IMG/VR virus record: IMGVR_UViG_3300042391_000951
Coordinates: 1 to 47,467 of that record
Strand: one strand, 5' to 3'
DNA length: 47,467 nt
Origin: a virus
Position numbers and translations under genes: made by a program
Shown here: positions 35,819-43,974 of the stretch, one piece after another
How positions within the stretch are numbered: the stretch's first letter is position 1
How the letters are laid out: each line of letters opens with the position of its first letter
Notes under the pieces: model-generated
The model's input: the letters and a program-made list of their open reading frames with translations, nothing else
What the model was told of the DNA's origin: nothing
Database searches by the model: none

Positions 35819-36905
35819 GATCATTGTGGATGAATGGGCCGAAGTATGGGACTTGCTAAAGCCCCATGCTGATGCTAGTTTTTGGCAGTGGCCCGACACA
35901 CCTGATTTAGATGCAGTGTACGTTGTGGGCCGTGTGGTGCTACGTGATCGCTGGGCTGACATCACAGCCTGGGCAGACCAGCATCCAGGACAGGTTGTTT
36001 TTTCAAACCCTGCTGAAGGTTCTGAAACCATACTGCTACAGCTTCGACGACTGCGTATTACCGAGCACATAATGGATCGGCGCATGGGATTGTTAACGTC
36101 GGGCAACTTAGGCATAGATTTGCCTTACTGCCAAACTGACTGTTACTTTTCAAACATTGTTGAATACTTAGAGAATTTACGAGCACATGAAAGTGTGCCG
36201 CAGATGCGTCACAAAACACACAAGCCCTATAGCTTTCTCATGCTGAATGGTCGATTAAGACCGCACCGCAAGGCCATGATTGATGCCTTGCGTGAGCGTG
36301 ATTTACTGGATCAAGCACTATGGACCAATCTAAATGCCCAGGTTGAAATGGCCTTTACCAGCCAGCTGGTGACAGCGCAGACCGAGCCCATTAGACTGTT
36401 ACCGCCCGAATACGAAATTGAACGTGCTCGACCCAACATGAGCACAGCACCTGAACATGTGTTTGCCAAGCATCATTTGTTTGGCGACACCTGGGGCGAT
36501 GCCATTGTGAATCCTGATGCGTACATTGACACTTACTTTAGTGTGGTAACCGAAACCATTTATGACTATCCGCACACGTTTAGAACTGAAAAGATCTGGA
36601 AGCCCATGATAATGGAGCACCCATTTGTTGTGGCAGCCAATGCTGGCTATTATCGTGACCTGCATCAGGCCGGATTTCAAACGTTCCACAAGTTAATTGA
36701 CGAGAGTTTTGACAGTATAGCGGACCCACAGCAACGATTGGATCGCATAGTTGACACTGTGGCGGATATCTGCTATAATGGTGCTAGTAGTTTCATGGCA
36801 GCAGCCGCAGATGTTTGTAAATACAATTATCTACATCTTCGCGAACACAACCGCCGCGAACGACAACAGCTTCCTGAGCAATTGGCAAAATACATCAATG
36901 AATGA
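35802..36905 (+). CDS. TEK-KP family protein 2
   Basis: 367 residues from ATG 35802; a GTG at 35793 is in frame but the ribosome binding site GGGAGGAG (35784-35791) is too close to it and well placed (10 bases) for the ATG. Shared family features: a GQVVFSNPAEG strand (63-73), YSFLMLNGRLRPHRKAMIDAL (143-163), and FSVVTETIYDYPHTFRTEKIWKP (246-268) with TEK at 262-264, then HPFVVAANAGYYRDLHQAGFQTFHKLIDESFD. This copy and the one at 40682 match best, so they may be recent relatives or do similar reactions on different acceptors. The GT-B/GT10-like assignment is inferred from motif shape. The start overlaps radical SAM 1 by 17 bases and the end overlaps radical SAM 2 by 8. Confidence 0.72.
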   Translation: MLGKRKIIVDEWAEVWDLLKPHADASFWQWPDTPDLDAVYVVGRVVLRDRWADITAWADQHPGQVVFSNPAEGSETILLQLRRLRITEHIMDRRMGLLTSGNLGIDLPYCQTDCYFSNIVEYLENLRAHESVPQMRHKTHKPYSFLMLNGRLRPHRKAMIDALRERDLLDQALWTNLNAQVEMAFTSQLVTAQTEPIRLLPPEYEIERARPNMSTAPEHVFAKHHLFGDTWGDAIVNPDAYIDTYFSVVTETIYDYPHTFRTEKIWKPMIMEHPFVVAANAGYYRDLHQAGFQTFHKLIDESFDSIADPQQRLDRIVDTVADICYNGASSFMAAAADVCKYNYLHLREHNRRERQQLPEQLAKYINE

Positions 36906-38244
36906 TTTGGAATTTAGACAGCAGGTGCTAGACCCTATTAGTTCTAGTTTTTGTGCGGCCAAGTGGTACAATGCGACCATTTGGTTGGGGTCAGGCATGA
37001 CAACAAGTTGTCACCATCCCCCGGCCCATTTGGTGGACAAAGATAAAGTCCGTGCCAACCCTAGGCTCCTGCACAATACTGATCAAAAGAAAGCAGATCG
37101 TGCGCAAATGCTTGCTGGAGAGCGCCCAGCAGGTTGCGAGTACTGCTGGAAAATTGAAGACATGGGACGCGATGCTGTGAGCGACCGTGTGTACAAAAGC
37201 AAAATATACTCCATCAAGGCACTAGATGACGCTAGAAATACACCCGCCAATAACGACGTTAACCTACGCACCCTGGAGATTGCTTTTGATCGTACTTGCC
37301 AGTTTGCTTGTAGCTATTGCAACCCTGCATTTAGCACAACATGGGTTAATGATATTCGACGTAACGGAGCCTATACCAACCTTGTTAGTGATGGGCGCAA
37401 CCATTTCACTCACACTCATGACAGTAGTCAGAAGTACAAAATTACAGAAGCTAATCCATACATTGATTCTTTTTTTGCATGGTGGGACTCGGATCTGCAT
37501 CACACACTGCAAGAGCTCAGAATCACAGGCGGAGAGCCCCTTATGTCAGCCCACACCTGGAGACTCATTGACTGGTTTAAAGAGCATAAGGGCAAGAGTA
37601 CTACACGCTTGGCTATCAATAGTAACCTGGGAACTGATGTCGATATTGACCGTTTACTCTCGAGTACTCAGGGCATGCAAATAGACCTGTACACTTCAAA
37701 CGAAGCACTAGGATCGCAGGCCGAATACATACGCGATGGCTTGGTTTGGGCGGACTGGGTCAACAATGTCAATCGCTTGTTAGACAGCAAACAGTTCCGT
37801 GGTATACATGTGATGTGTACCATTAATGCCTTGTGCTTGGACAGTTTAGATAGTCTATTAGATTGCATACTAAATTGGAAAACCAAATACGGACGTGAAG
37901 CCATTAGTTTCACATTGAACATCTTGCGTTTCCCCAGCTTTCAAAGCCCGCTGATACTGCCCACAGCATCGAAAACACACTATAAAACAGTGTTGGAAAC
38001 TTGGTTGTTACAAAACAGTCACAGTGAATTCTTGCACGAACACGAGATCAATCATTTACAAAGATTAATTGATTACTTGGATGTGGTAAAAACTCCGCAC
38101 TCAGACACATTTGAAATGCCCAAGCTACTGAATGACTTTAAACAGTTCTTCTCACAGTATGATCAACGTCGCGGCAAAGACTTTGGCACTGCGTTTCCCA
38201 ATTTAAAAGACTGGTATGACTCAATACAAATACAACAGCACTGA
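36898..38244 (+). CDS. Radical SAM protein 2 (CHPP-type N-terminal Cys domain)
   Basis: 448 residues from ATG 36898; an upstream in-frame ATG at 36751 would put about 50 residues of TEK-KP coding sequence in front and is unlikely. Radical SAM triad CQFACSYC (C134, C138, C141) and GGEP at 211-214 are intact. N-terminal Cys set: C19, C38 in CHHPP, C80 and C83 in CEYCW. It is the closest relative of the protein at 34409 in this window, sharing the Cys domain, the ITGGEPLM core and the RRGKDFGTAFP ending. The two differ in the loop after the triad and in the second half, which suggests different substrates. Reaction unknown. The end overlaps radical SAM 3 by 29 bases. Confidence 0.85.
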   Translation: MNDLEFRQQVLDPISSSFCAAKWYNATIWLGSGMTTSCHHPPAHLVDKDKVRANPRLLHNTDQKKADRAQMLAGERPAGCEYCWKIEDMGRDAVSDRVYKSKIYSIKALDDARNTPANNDVNLRTLEIAFDRTCQFACSYCNPAFSTTWVNDIRRNGAYTNLVSDGRNHFTHTHDSSQKYKITEANPYIDSFFAWWDSDLHHTLQELRITGGEPLMSAHTWRLIDWFKEHKGKSTTRLAINSNLGTDVDIDRLLSSTQGMQIDLYTSNEALGSQAEYIRDGLVWADWVNNVNRLLDSKQFRGIHVMCTINALCLDSLDSLLDCILNWKTKYGREAISFTLNILRFPSFQSPLILPTASKTHYKTVLETWLLQNSHSEFLHEHEINHLQRLIDYLDVVKTPHSDTFEMPKLLNDFKQFFSQYDQRRGKDFGTAFPNLKDWYDSIQIQQH

Positions 38245-39478
38245 TCTAGTTCGTGCCACAGAGCTAACTGACCGTGAAGAATTCTTGTTAAAAGAATCCA
38301 AAACCTTCTGCATGTATCCTTGGATTCATTTGCATGCCTATCCCACCGGCGAAGCATATCCTTGTTGTCATGCTGAAATGAAGCCAGGCATTGTGGGCAA
38401 CTGTAGAACCAACACACTAGCGGAAATATGGCAGGACCAGCCCATGCAAAAGCTACGTGCAGACATGTTGAGCGAAACTCCCCATGCCGCCTGCACACGC
38501 TGTTATGAACAAGAAGAGTCGGGCTTTTTTAGTGGCCGTAAGAGTGCAAACAAGCATCATGGACATCACATAAAGAAGCTGGCGGAAAATCCTTTTGAAA
38601 TGACCTATTGGGATATTCGTTTCAGTAACCTATGCAACCTAAAGTGTCGTAGCTGTGGACATATCTTTAGCTCACAATGGTATCAGGATCAAGCCAAGCT
38701 GGCAGGGCCAGAATGGAAAGCTCGCAACACAGTTCTTAACTATGCTGGCCGTACAGAAACAGACATATGGTCGCAACTGGAGCCCCATTTAGACTATGTG
38801 GAACAGATATACTTTGCAGGTGGTGAGCCATTATTAATGGAAGAACACTACAGAATCTTGGAAGAACTTGTTAGACGCGGCCGCTTTGATGTGCGTTTAA
38901 TATACAACACCAACTTCACACACACTGATTTAAAGGGCCGTAGTGTATTTGATTACTGGAAGCAGTTTCGATCAGTAGCAGTGGGTGCTAGCCTAGACGA
39001 TTCAGGCACCAGAGGCGAATACATACGCAAAGGCACTGACTGGGCTCAAGTAGAACAGAACCGCAGAGACATGTTGCGTGTGTGTCCCGAAGTGGACTTC
39101 TATATCAGCCCTACCCTGAGCATCTTGAATGCTCTGCACTTGCCGGACTTTCATCGTGACTGGGTGGAAAAGGGCTTGATTCGCGCTCAGGACTTGAATG
39201 TAAATATCCTACAAGACCCTGCATACTATAGAATAGACATAGCGCCTGCCGAATACAAAGGCGTGTTGCTGGCCCGATACCGCGAACATATTGAATGGCT
39301 TCGCAATCAAGACCCCTTGCAACGAGCCACAGTGGGTTTTGAAAGCGCCATTACTTTTATGACAGCCACAGACAATACTCATTTAATAGACTCTTTCTGG
39401 CGTAAAACACATGAGCTTGATGCCATAAGAAATGAATCAATATTGGATACAATTCCAGAATTACGAGCACTAAAATGA
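38216..39478 (+). CDS. Radical SAM protein 3 (N-terminal twitch-type Cys domain)
   Basis: 420 residues. The N-terminal domain has the pattern CxxPWxHLxxxPxGxxxPCC (C32, C50, C51), then GNCRTNTLAEIWQDQPMQKLRADML and CTRCYEQE (C93, C96). That order and the 'GN...l.eIW....m..lR..m' link are those of a twitch/SPASM auxiliary-cluster domain, but placed before rather than after the barrel. The radical SAM triad is CNLKCRSC (C140, C144, C147), GGEP is at 202-205. The end, ILDTIPELRAL, matches the ending of the other twitch-type copies. Proteins of this type are frequent in marine phages, with no known reaction. Overlaps the preceding gene by 29 bases and the next by ATGA. Confidence 0.88.
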   Translation: MTQYKYNSTDLVRATELTDREEFLLKESKTFCMYPWIHLHAYPTGEAYPCCHAEMKPGIVGNCRTNTLAEIWQDQPMQKLRADMLSETPHAACTRCYEQEESGFFSGRKSANKHHGHHIKKLAENPFEMTYWDIRFSNLCNLKCRSCGHIFSSQWYQDQAKLAGPEWKARNTVLNYAGRTETDIWSQLEPHLDYVEQIYFAGGEPLLMEEHYRILEELVRRGRFDVRLIYNTNFTHTDLKGRSVFDYWKQFRSVAVGASLDDSGTRGEYIRKGTDWAQVEQNRRDMLRVCPEVDFYISPTLSILNALHLPDFHRDWVEKGLIRAQDLNVNILQDPAYYRIDIAPAEYKGVLLARYREHIEWLRNQDPLQRATVGFESAITFMTATDNTHLIDSFWRKTHELDAIRNESILDTIPELRALK

Positions 39479-40689
39479 ATATACCACATGACAAATTCTG
39501 TGTACTGCCCTGGGTGAGCCTAGAAGCCTCACCCATAGGTACTGTGCGCCCTTGCTGTTTGGCCGATGATGAAATTGTGGACAATGCAGGCCGCAAGTTT
39601 GAATTGAGCACTGCTGACTTTGCAGACATACAAAACAGTGATCACATGCGTGGGTTGCGAGAAGAATTTTTGGCAGGCAACAAGCCACAAACATGTAGAA
39701 AATGCTGGAATGAAGAACGTGGTGGTCGTACTTCAAAACGCATGCACACCTTGGACAGACTCAAGCACAGTATTGCACACACTGAATGGACAGCAGATGC
39801 CAAGCCGCTAATGTTCTTGGATCTCAAGCTGGGCAACATCTGCAATTTAAAATGCCGTATCTGCGGTTCATGGTCGAGTAGCCAGTTTGCCGCAGAAGAA
39901 ATTGCACAGTTGCCCCCTGAAGAAAAGAAAAAGTCACACGCTTATACTATGCTACGAGCCGGGGCTTGGCCCAGAGAGAACACTCAGTTCTGGCAGCAGA
40001 TTGATTCAGTTGTAAATGACATACGCTATATAGAGTTTACTGGTGGTGAGCCGTTCATGATTGAAGAACACTTTGCAATGTTGCAGGGCATAGTGGATCG
40101 TGGTATTGCGCATCAAGTGGAAATACACTACAACACAAATGGCACACAGTATCCTGAGGCAGCAGAGGCAATATGGCGGCATTTTAAAACAGTAGAAATA
40201 GCATTCAGCTTGGACGACGTGGGTGAGCGCTTTGAATATCAACGCACAAACGCTGTGTGGGCAGATGTGTGTGCCAACCTAGATCGTTTCCGTGACTTAA
40301 AAGAAATCCACCCCAATATTGAACTGCAAGTATGCACCACAGTGAATGTGTTTAACGTGCGTTACCTTGGGGACATTGCAGCCTGGTTAGAACGCAATCG
40401 CAAAAGTTTTACGTTTGTGTACTGGAATATGATGCACGATGCTTGGTACTTCAGTATCGCTTGCTTGCCTGACAGGGTCAAACGGGCCATTACTGAATAT
40501 CTCAATGGTGTTGACACCATTTACAGATCAGAATTTGATCGCATAAGAGACTTTATGAATTCAGGTGCGTCAACTGATGGGTTCATGACTAGAATGAAAA
40601 TAGCAGATCTAGACCGCAAACGCAATCAGGATCTACAGGCTGTAGCGCCAGAGTTAGCTGAGCTGATTGAGTACAATAAAAATGCCTAA
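39475..40689 (+). CDS. Radical SAM protein 4 (N-terminal twitch-type Cys domain)
   Basis: 404 residues with all parts of the type described for the gene at 38216: FCVLPWVSLEASPIGTVRPCC (C9, C27, C28), a helix SDHMRGLREEFLAGNKPQTC, CRKCW (C74, C77), triad CNLKCRIC (C123, C127, C130) and TGGEPFM (GGEP 190-193). It starts almost at the first Cys motif, so it lacks the ~25-residue extension of the preceding copy. The region between triad and GGEP (EEKKKSHAYTMLRAGAWPREN) is longer and basic. It ends LQAVAPELAELIEYNKNA. ATGA couples it to radical SAM 3, and the next gene, TEK-KP 3, overlaps its last 8 bases. Reaction unknown. Confidence 0.88.
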   Translation: MNIPHDKFCVLPWVSLEASPIGTVRPCCLADDEIVDNAGRKFELSTADFADIQNSDHMRGLREEFLAGNKPQTCRKCWNEERGGRTSKRMHTLDRLKHSIAHTEWTADAKPLMFLDLKLGNICNLKCRICGSWSSSQFAAEEIAQLPPEEKKKSHAYTMLRAGAWPRENTQFWQQIDSVVNDIRYIEFTGGEPFMIEEHFAMLQGIVDRGIAHQVEIHYNTNGTQYPEAAEAIWRHFKTVEIAFSLDDVGERFEYQRTNAVWADVCANLDRFRDLKEIHPNIELQVCTTVNVFNVRYLGDIAAWLERNRKSFTFVYWNMMHDAWYFSIACLPDRVKRAITEYLNGVDTIYRSEFDRIRDFMNSGASTDGFMTRMKIADLDRKRNQDLQAVAPELAELIEYNKNA

Positions 40690-41560
40690 GTTAGTTTATG
40701 AATCTCCAGGATCGTTAAATTCACAATGGATTCAGCCCATTGTGGAACAATACTTTACGGTAGAGCCATACCGGGCTGATCAATATTATGATCGTCACAC
40801 ATTGCTAGTGCAAAATCAACCTGCCATAACACCTGCTGGACAACGCATTCAAGATCAGGGCGGCACAATAGTATTTGATAATTTATGGGAACAGCCTTGT
40901 TCATGGACCGGTGGGTATAGACTGGAACACGCCAATTGGTTCTGGTACAACGAAAGTCTGCACTATCAACATCTAGGTTACGATCAGTATGAACCTGTTC
41001 GCAGTTATGACTATTTGGCACTGATTCCCATGCGTAAAATACACCCACACAGAGACTGGTTGTTGCGGGCCCTTGAGCCCTGGCTAGATCAATGCGTTTG
41101 GAGTTACTTGGAACGCGGACGCAGTCTGCCCAATGATACAGACACTTCTGATCTAAAAGGACAACGTTACATGAATCCCGAGTGGTACAACCGCACTTGT
41201 TTTAGCATAGTGGCAGAAAGCACTGTGAGTGCCAGGGAAATTTTTATCACTGAAAAGACATTCAAACCCATGGCATTTCAACATCCGTTTGTGGTGTGGG
41301 CGCAGGCAGGTGTGCTGAAAAGACTACAAGATCTAGGATTTGAAACGTTTAAAAACTTATTTGATCAAGCATATGATTCTGAGCCAAATGATCGCCGGCG
41401 CTTGGCTCTGCTGGTTGATGCAGTAAATGATTTCAAGCCAATAGAGTACAGCAAAGAAACTGTGCAAAAATTACAGCACAATCACAATCATTTCTTCAGC
41501 AACACCGTTGCCCAGCGTGTGCAAAAAGAAATAGTAGAACCATTAACAGCACTGATATGA
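40682..41560 (+). CDS. TEK-KP family protein 3
   Basis: 292 residues from ATG 40682; a TTG at 40667 is in frame but would only add five residues and has no better ribosome binding site. Family features: GTIVFDNLWEQP (61-72), YDYLALIPMRKIHPHRDWLL (109-128), CFSIVAESTVSAREIFITEKTFKP (173-196) with TEK at 190-192, then HPFVVWAQAGVLKRLQDLGFETFKNLFDQAYD. It is the most compact member and so shows the shared core best. Its position between two radical SAM genes, with an 8-base overlap on one side and ATGA on the other, argues that TEK-KP and radical SAM proteins act in one pathway. Glycosyltransferase activity is inferred only. Confidence 0.72.
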   Translation: MPKLVYESPGSLNSQWIQPIVEQYFTVEPYRADQYYDRHTLLVQNQPAITPAGQRIQDQGGTIVFDNLWEQPCSWTGGYRLEHANWFWYNESLHYQHLGYDQYEPVRSYDYLALIPMRKIHPHRDWLLRALEPWLDQCVWSYLERGRSLPNDTDTSDLKGQRYMNPEWYNRTCFSIVAESTVSAREIFITEKTFKPMAFQHPFVVWAQAGVLKRLQDLGFETFKNLFDQAYDSEPNDRRRLALLVDAVNDFKPIEYSKETVQKLQHNHNHFFSNTVAQRVQKEIVEPLTALI

Positions 41561-42849
41561 ACAAGCCAGAAAATCTTTGTCTTGCTCCTTGGGTACACAC
41601 ATATCTAAGCCCGCAAACCGAACGGCGTATGTGCTGTGCCAGTCGTGAACCTGCACAGAACTTTGAACAGTATATAGACACAGCCGCGGGAACCGGTCGA
41701 TATATACCCGTGACTCTTGAGGCGCACTGGAACTCGGAGCACATGCGAAGTGTGCGCCGTAGAATGATGAACGGGGAGACTCTCCCAGAATGCGAAGTAT
41801 GCAATGATAAACTGCTTAACACATCCGTATATCGCGATTATTTTTCACAATTATTCGGAGCAAGAACTGCTGAAGTATGGGATAACACTCTCCCAGATGG
41901 ATCGACTAGTATGCGCCCTGTGTCATGGGATTATAGGTTCAGCAACTTGTGTAATTTTAAGTGCAGAACCTGTGGAGACATGTTATCAAGTGCATGGGAG
42001 TCAGAACAAAAGACCTGGAATATGGTTGATGTTTCAAACAGTAAAAACAATTGGATGGTGCCCGAGATTCGCAAAGAAATATCTTTATTTCAAGACACGC
42101 AAATTGAAGCCGAATTTAATGATGCTGTGGAGCGTCATTCAGTAGAAGAGATCTACTGGGTAGGCGGGGAACCGCTGATGTATGAACAGCATTGGCGTTA
42201 CATGAAAAGAATTATAGAATTAGGGGACGGGGACAAATTATATGCAAGGTACAATACTAATCTTAGTCGTGTGGATTATCGTGGTGTTAATCTTTTTCGG
42301 GATATTCTTGTTCATTGCCGTGACTGGCAAATCTGCGCCAGCCTTGACGGAACAGGAGAAATTGGAGAATACATACGCACAGGCCTGGACTATGGGATAT
42401 TTTTAGAAAATTTCAAGCAAGGAGTACAATACGCAACAAACCGCAGACAAATGCGTCTTGATTTTACTCTTACCCTGCCAGGCATGTTTGAAATACACAA
42501 CATGGAACAATTGGCCGAAAGCATGGGTGTAGAGTTGTTGGCCAAGGTTATATTCTCATTTACCTCGGACATTGCAATGAGTCCATTGTGTTTGCCCCGT
42601 GAGTTGTTAATGCCCTGGATTGATGAACTGTACTCCGGTGCTTGCACACAGGTCATTCGAGACCTGCTACAACAGTTGGCCACAAGACCCACATTTGCAG
42701 AACAGTGGCCTGATCAATGGCAACAAGGCCTGCGCCAAGGCAAAGCTCGTGTGTTAAAACTGGAACAAATAAGAACACAATCAGTCACAATGACTGACAT
42801 TCTGGGCTCCCGTCCAGAAGTACTTAAATGGTGGATGCAAATTGCTTGA
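41557..42849 (+). CDS. Radical SAM protein 5 (N-terminal twitch-type Cys domain)
   Basis: 430 residues. NLCLAPWVHTYLSPQTERRMCC (C8, C26, C27), helix HMRSVRRRMMNGETLPEC, CEVCND (C79, C82), radical SAM triad CNFKCRTC (C132, C136, C139) and WVGGEPLM (GGEP 203-206). It carries an insertion of about 35 residues between triad and GGEP (NMVDVSNSKNNWMVPEIRKE) and ends SRPEVLKWWMQIA. Compared with the copies at 38216 and 39475 the Gly of the 'PxG' turn is replaced (SPQTE), so the auxiliary-cluster loop differs. ATGA couples it to TEK-KP 3; the next gene begins inside its last codons. Reaction unknown. Confidence 0.87.
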   Translation: MNKPENLCLAPWVHTYLSPQTERRMCCASREPAQNFEQYIDTAAGTGRYIPVTLEAHWNSEHMRSVRRRMMNGETLPECEVCNDKLLNTSVYRDYFSQLFGARTAEVWDNTLPDGSTSMRPVSWDYRFSNLCNFKCRTCGDMLSSAWESEQKTWNMVDVSNSKNNWMVPEIRKEISLFQDTQIEAEFNDAVERHSVEEIYWVGGEPLMYEQHWRYMKRIIELGDGDKLYARYNTNLSRVDYRGVNLFRDILVHCRDWQICASLDGTGEIGEYIRTGLDYGIFLENFKQGVQYATNRRQMRLDFTLTLPGMFEIHNMEQLAESMGVELLAKVIFSFTSDIAMSPLCLPRELLMPWIDELYSGACTQVIRDLLQQLATRPTFAEQWPDQWQQGLRQGKARVLKLEQIRTQSVTMTDILGSRPEVLKWWMQIA

Positions 42850-43885
42850 TCAAATCAAAATGACCCTACGTGGGAACCACAGTGAACTGGACGTTTACAT
42901 AGACGTTGCTGACAACAGTCTCAGCCGCAAATGGCTGGTTGCGCTTAACAATCTGATAGCTCAAGACTGTCATCTTGAAAAGAACTACTGCTGGATGGGC
43001 TGGACTGAAAGTGCAAGAAACGCTGAGTATCTATGCACACAGATCAATCGCAGTATACACGCAATCAATGCCAGCGACCTGGGCTACAGGATTGTAAACT
43101 GGTTCTCACCCGCCAATGTAATACAACCGGACCTTGATGTTGATCACGAGCGTATGAATCAGTTGCACAGGTATTTTGAAGACCTACAGGGCTGGAGTGG
43201 CGGTATCAGCACGTACTATCAGCAGGCCACACCCGAAACACGCTGGCACATACGGCAGTTAAACTTGCTGTGCCATGAACTAGAAAATCTTGTGCTGAGC
43301 ATGCGTAAAGTTGTACAAGCACCTGAATGGCGCCGCCCCAGCCAGCTGATGTGCTGGCTCAATGCACCGCGTTTTGCGCTTGAAGAGTCTGATTACGAGT
43401 TGTTTGGTATTGATACAATCAACAGAAAGCTGGGCGGAGTCTACGTGGGTGTAAATAAAGCAGTGGGCAAGCACCACTGGGAGGTATTCAATGATGAAGG
43501 AAGAGACAGCAGGATTGCCGAATTGGTTACAACCGGACTTCGAGTCCAGACTGAAGCCGCTGGTGACTTTGATATTGAATGGGCCCGTGATCCCGGCGCT
43601 TACCATTGGCAACAGCAAAAGCTCACGGAGTTCCGAGATTGGCTCCGAGCAAATGATTTTGATCCTGAGGAAAAAGCTCTCACTATTGGCCATCCGCAGG
43701 TTGCGCAAGTGGATCTTGAGCGAAGTTTTGGCACCCAGGATTATCAAGCAATCTGGCGCCAGCTAGCTGATCACATGGATGTGTATAAAATTCAAACTGC
43801 TGATGCCAAAGCTACATATGAGTATCGCTGGAGTGATCCAGACTATGCAGATCAACAAATAAGGAAACTATCATGCACTGGTTAA
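42842..43885 (+). CDS. Orphan protein of the radical SAM operon (347 aa)
   Basis: 347 residues, not recognised. The start may be TTG 42842 (overlapping the previous stop by 8 bases) or ATG 42860, six codons later. Visible features: a beta-type start SELDVYIDVADNSLSRKWLVALNNLI, WMGWTESARNAEYLCTQINRSIHAIN, an acidic segment VIQPDLDVDHERMNQLHRYFEDLQG, then helices RQLNLLCHELENLVLSM, a CWLNAPRF turn and a strand VYVGVNKAVGKHHWEVF. The His/Glu pairs (DHERMNQLH, CHELE) could bind a metal. There is no signal peptide or membrane segment. Similar orphans accompany twitch radical SAM genes in other marine phages as far as I recall. It precedes, and overlaps by 13 bases, the 33-aa gene. Confidence 0.7.
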   Translation: MLDQIKMTLRGNHSELDVYIDVADNSLSRKWLVALNNLIAQDCHLEKNYCWMGWTESARNAEYLCTQINRSIHAINASDLGYRIVNWFSPANVIQPDLDVDHERMNQLHRYFEDLQGWSGGISTYYQQATPETRWHIRQLNLLCHELENLVLSMRKVVQAPEWRRPSQLMCWLNAPRFALEESDYELFGIDTINRKLGGVYVGVNKAVGKHHWEVFNDEGRDSRIAELVTTGLRVQTEAAGDFDIEWARDPGAYHWQQQKLTEFRDWLRANDFDPEEKALTIGHPQVAQVDLERSFGTQDYQAIWRQLADHMDVYKIQTADAKATYEYRWSDPDYADQQIRKLSCTG

Positions 43886-43974
43886 GAAAAATTTGGGACA
43901 GAATCACACTAGAGATTCGCTATCGTAAAAAACTAAAAGAACTGCGCAAAAGAGATCCGTTTATCTACAAATGA
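43873..43974 (+). CDS. 33-residue basic aromatic-rich small protein
   Basis: ATG 43873 to TGA 43974. The peptide begins MHWLRKIWDRITLEIRY, continues with RKKLKELRKR and ends DPFIYK. AAGGA at 43861-43865 lies 7 bases before the ATG, the start overlaps the preceding gene by 13 bases and the stop forms ATGA with the carbamoyltransferase gene, so it is well embedded in the operon. Eleven Lys/Arg and five aromatic residues (W3, W8, Y17, F30, Y32) make a basic, probably amphipathic helix with an aromatic C-terminus. Similar very short proteins with 'RYRKKLKELRKRDPF' occur in T4-like marine phages as far as I recall. It could bind membrane, RNA or a partner enzyme, or be a substrate of the radical SAM enzymes. 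No function is assigned. Confidence 0.7.
   Translation: MHWLRKIWDRITLEIRYRKKLKELRKRDPFIYK

Noticed and set aside
36751-36897. Upstream extension of radical SAM 2 to an ATG at 36751
   Set aside because: The extra 49 codons overlap the C-terminal coding part of TEK-KP 2 and do not resemble the other radical SAM proteins; ATG 36898 gives the expected N-terminus.
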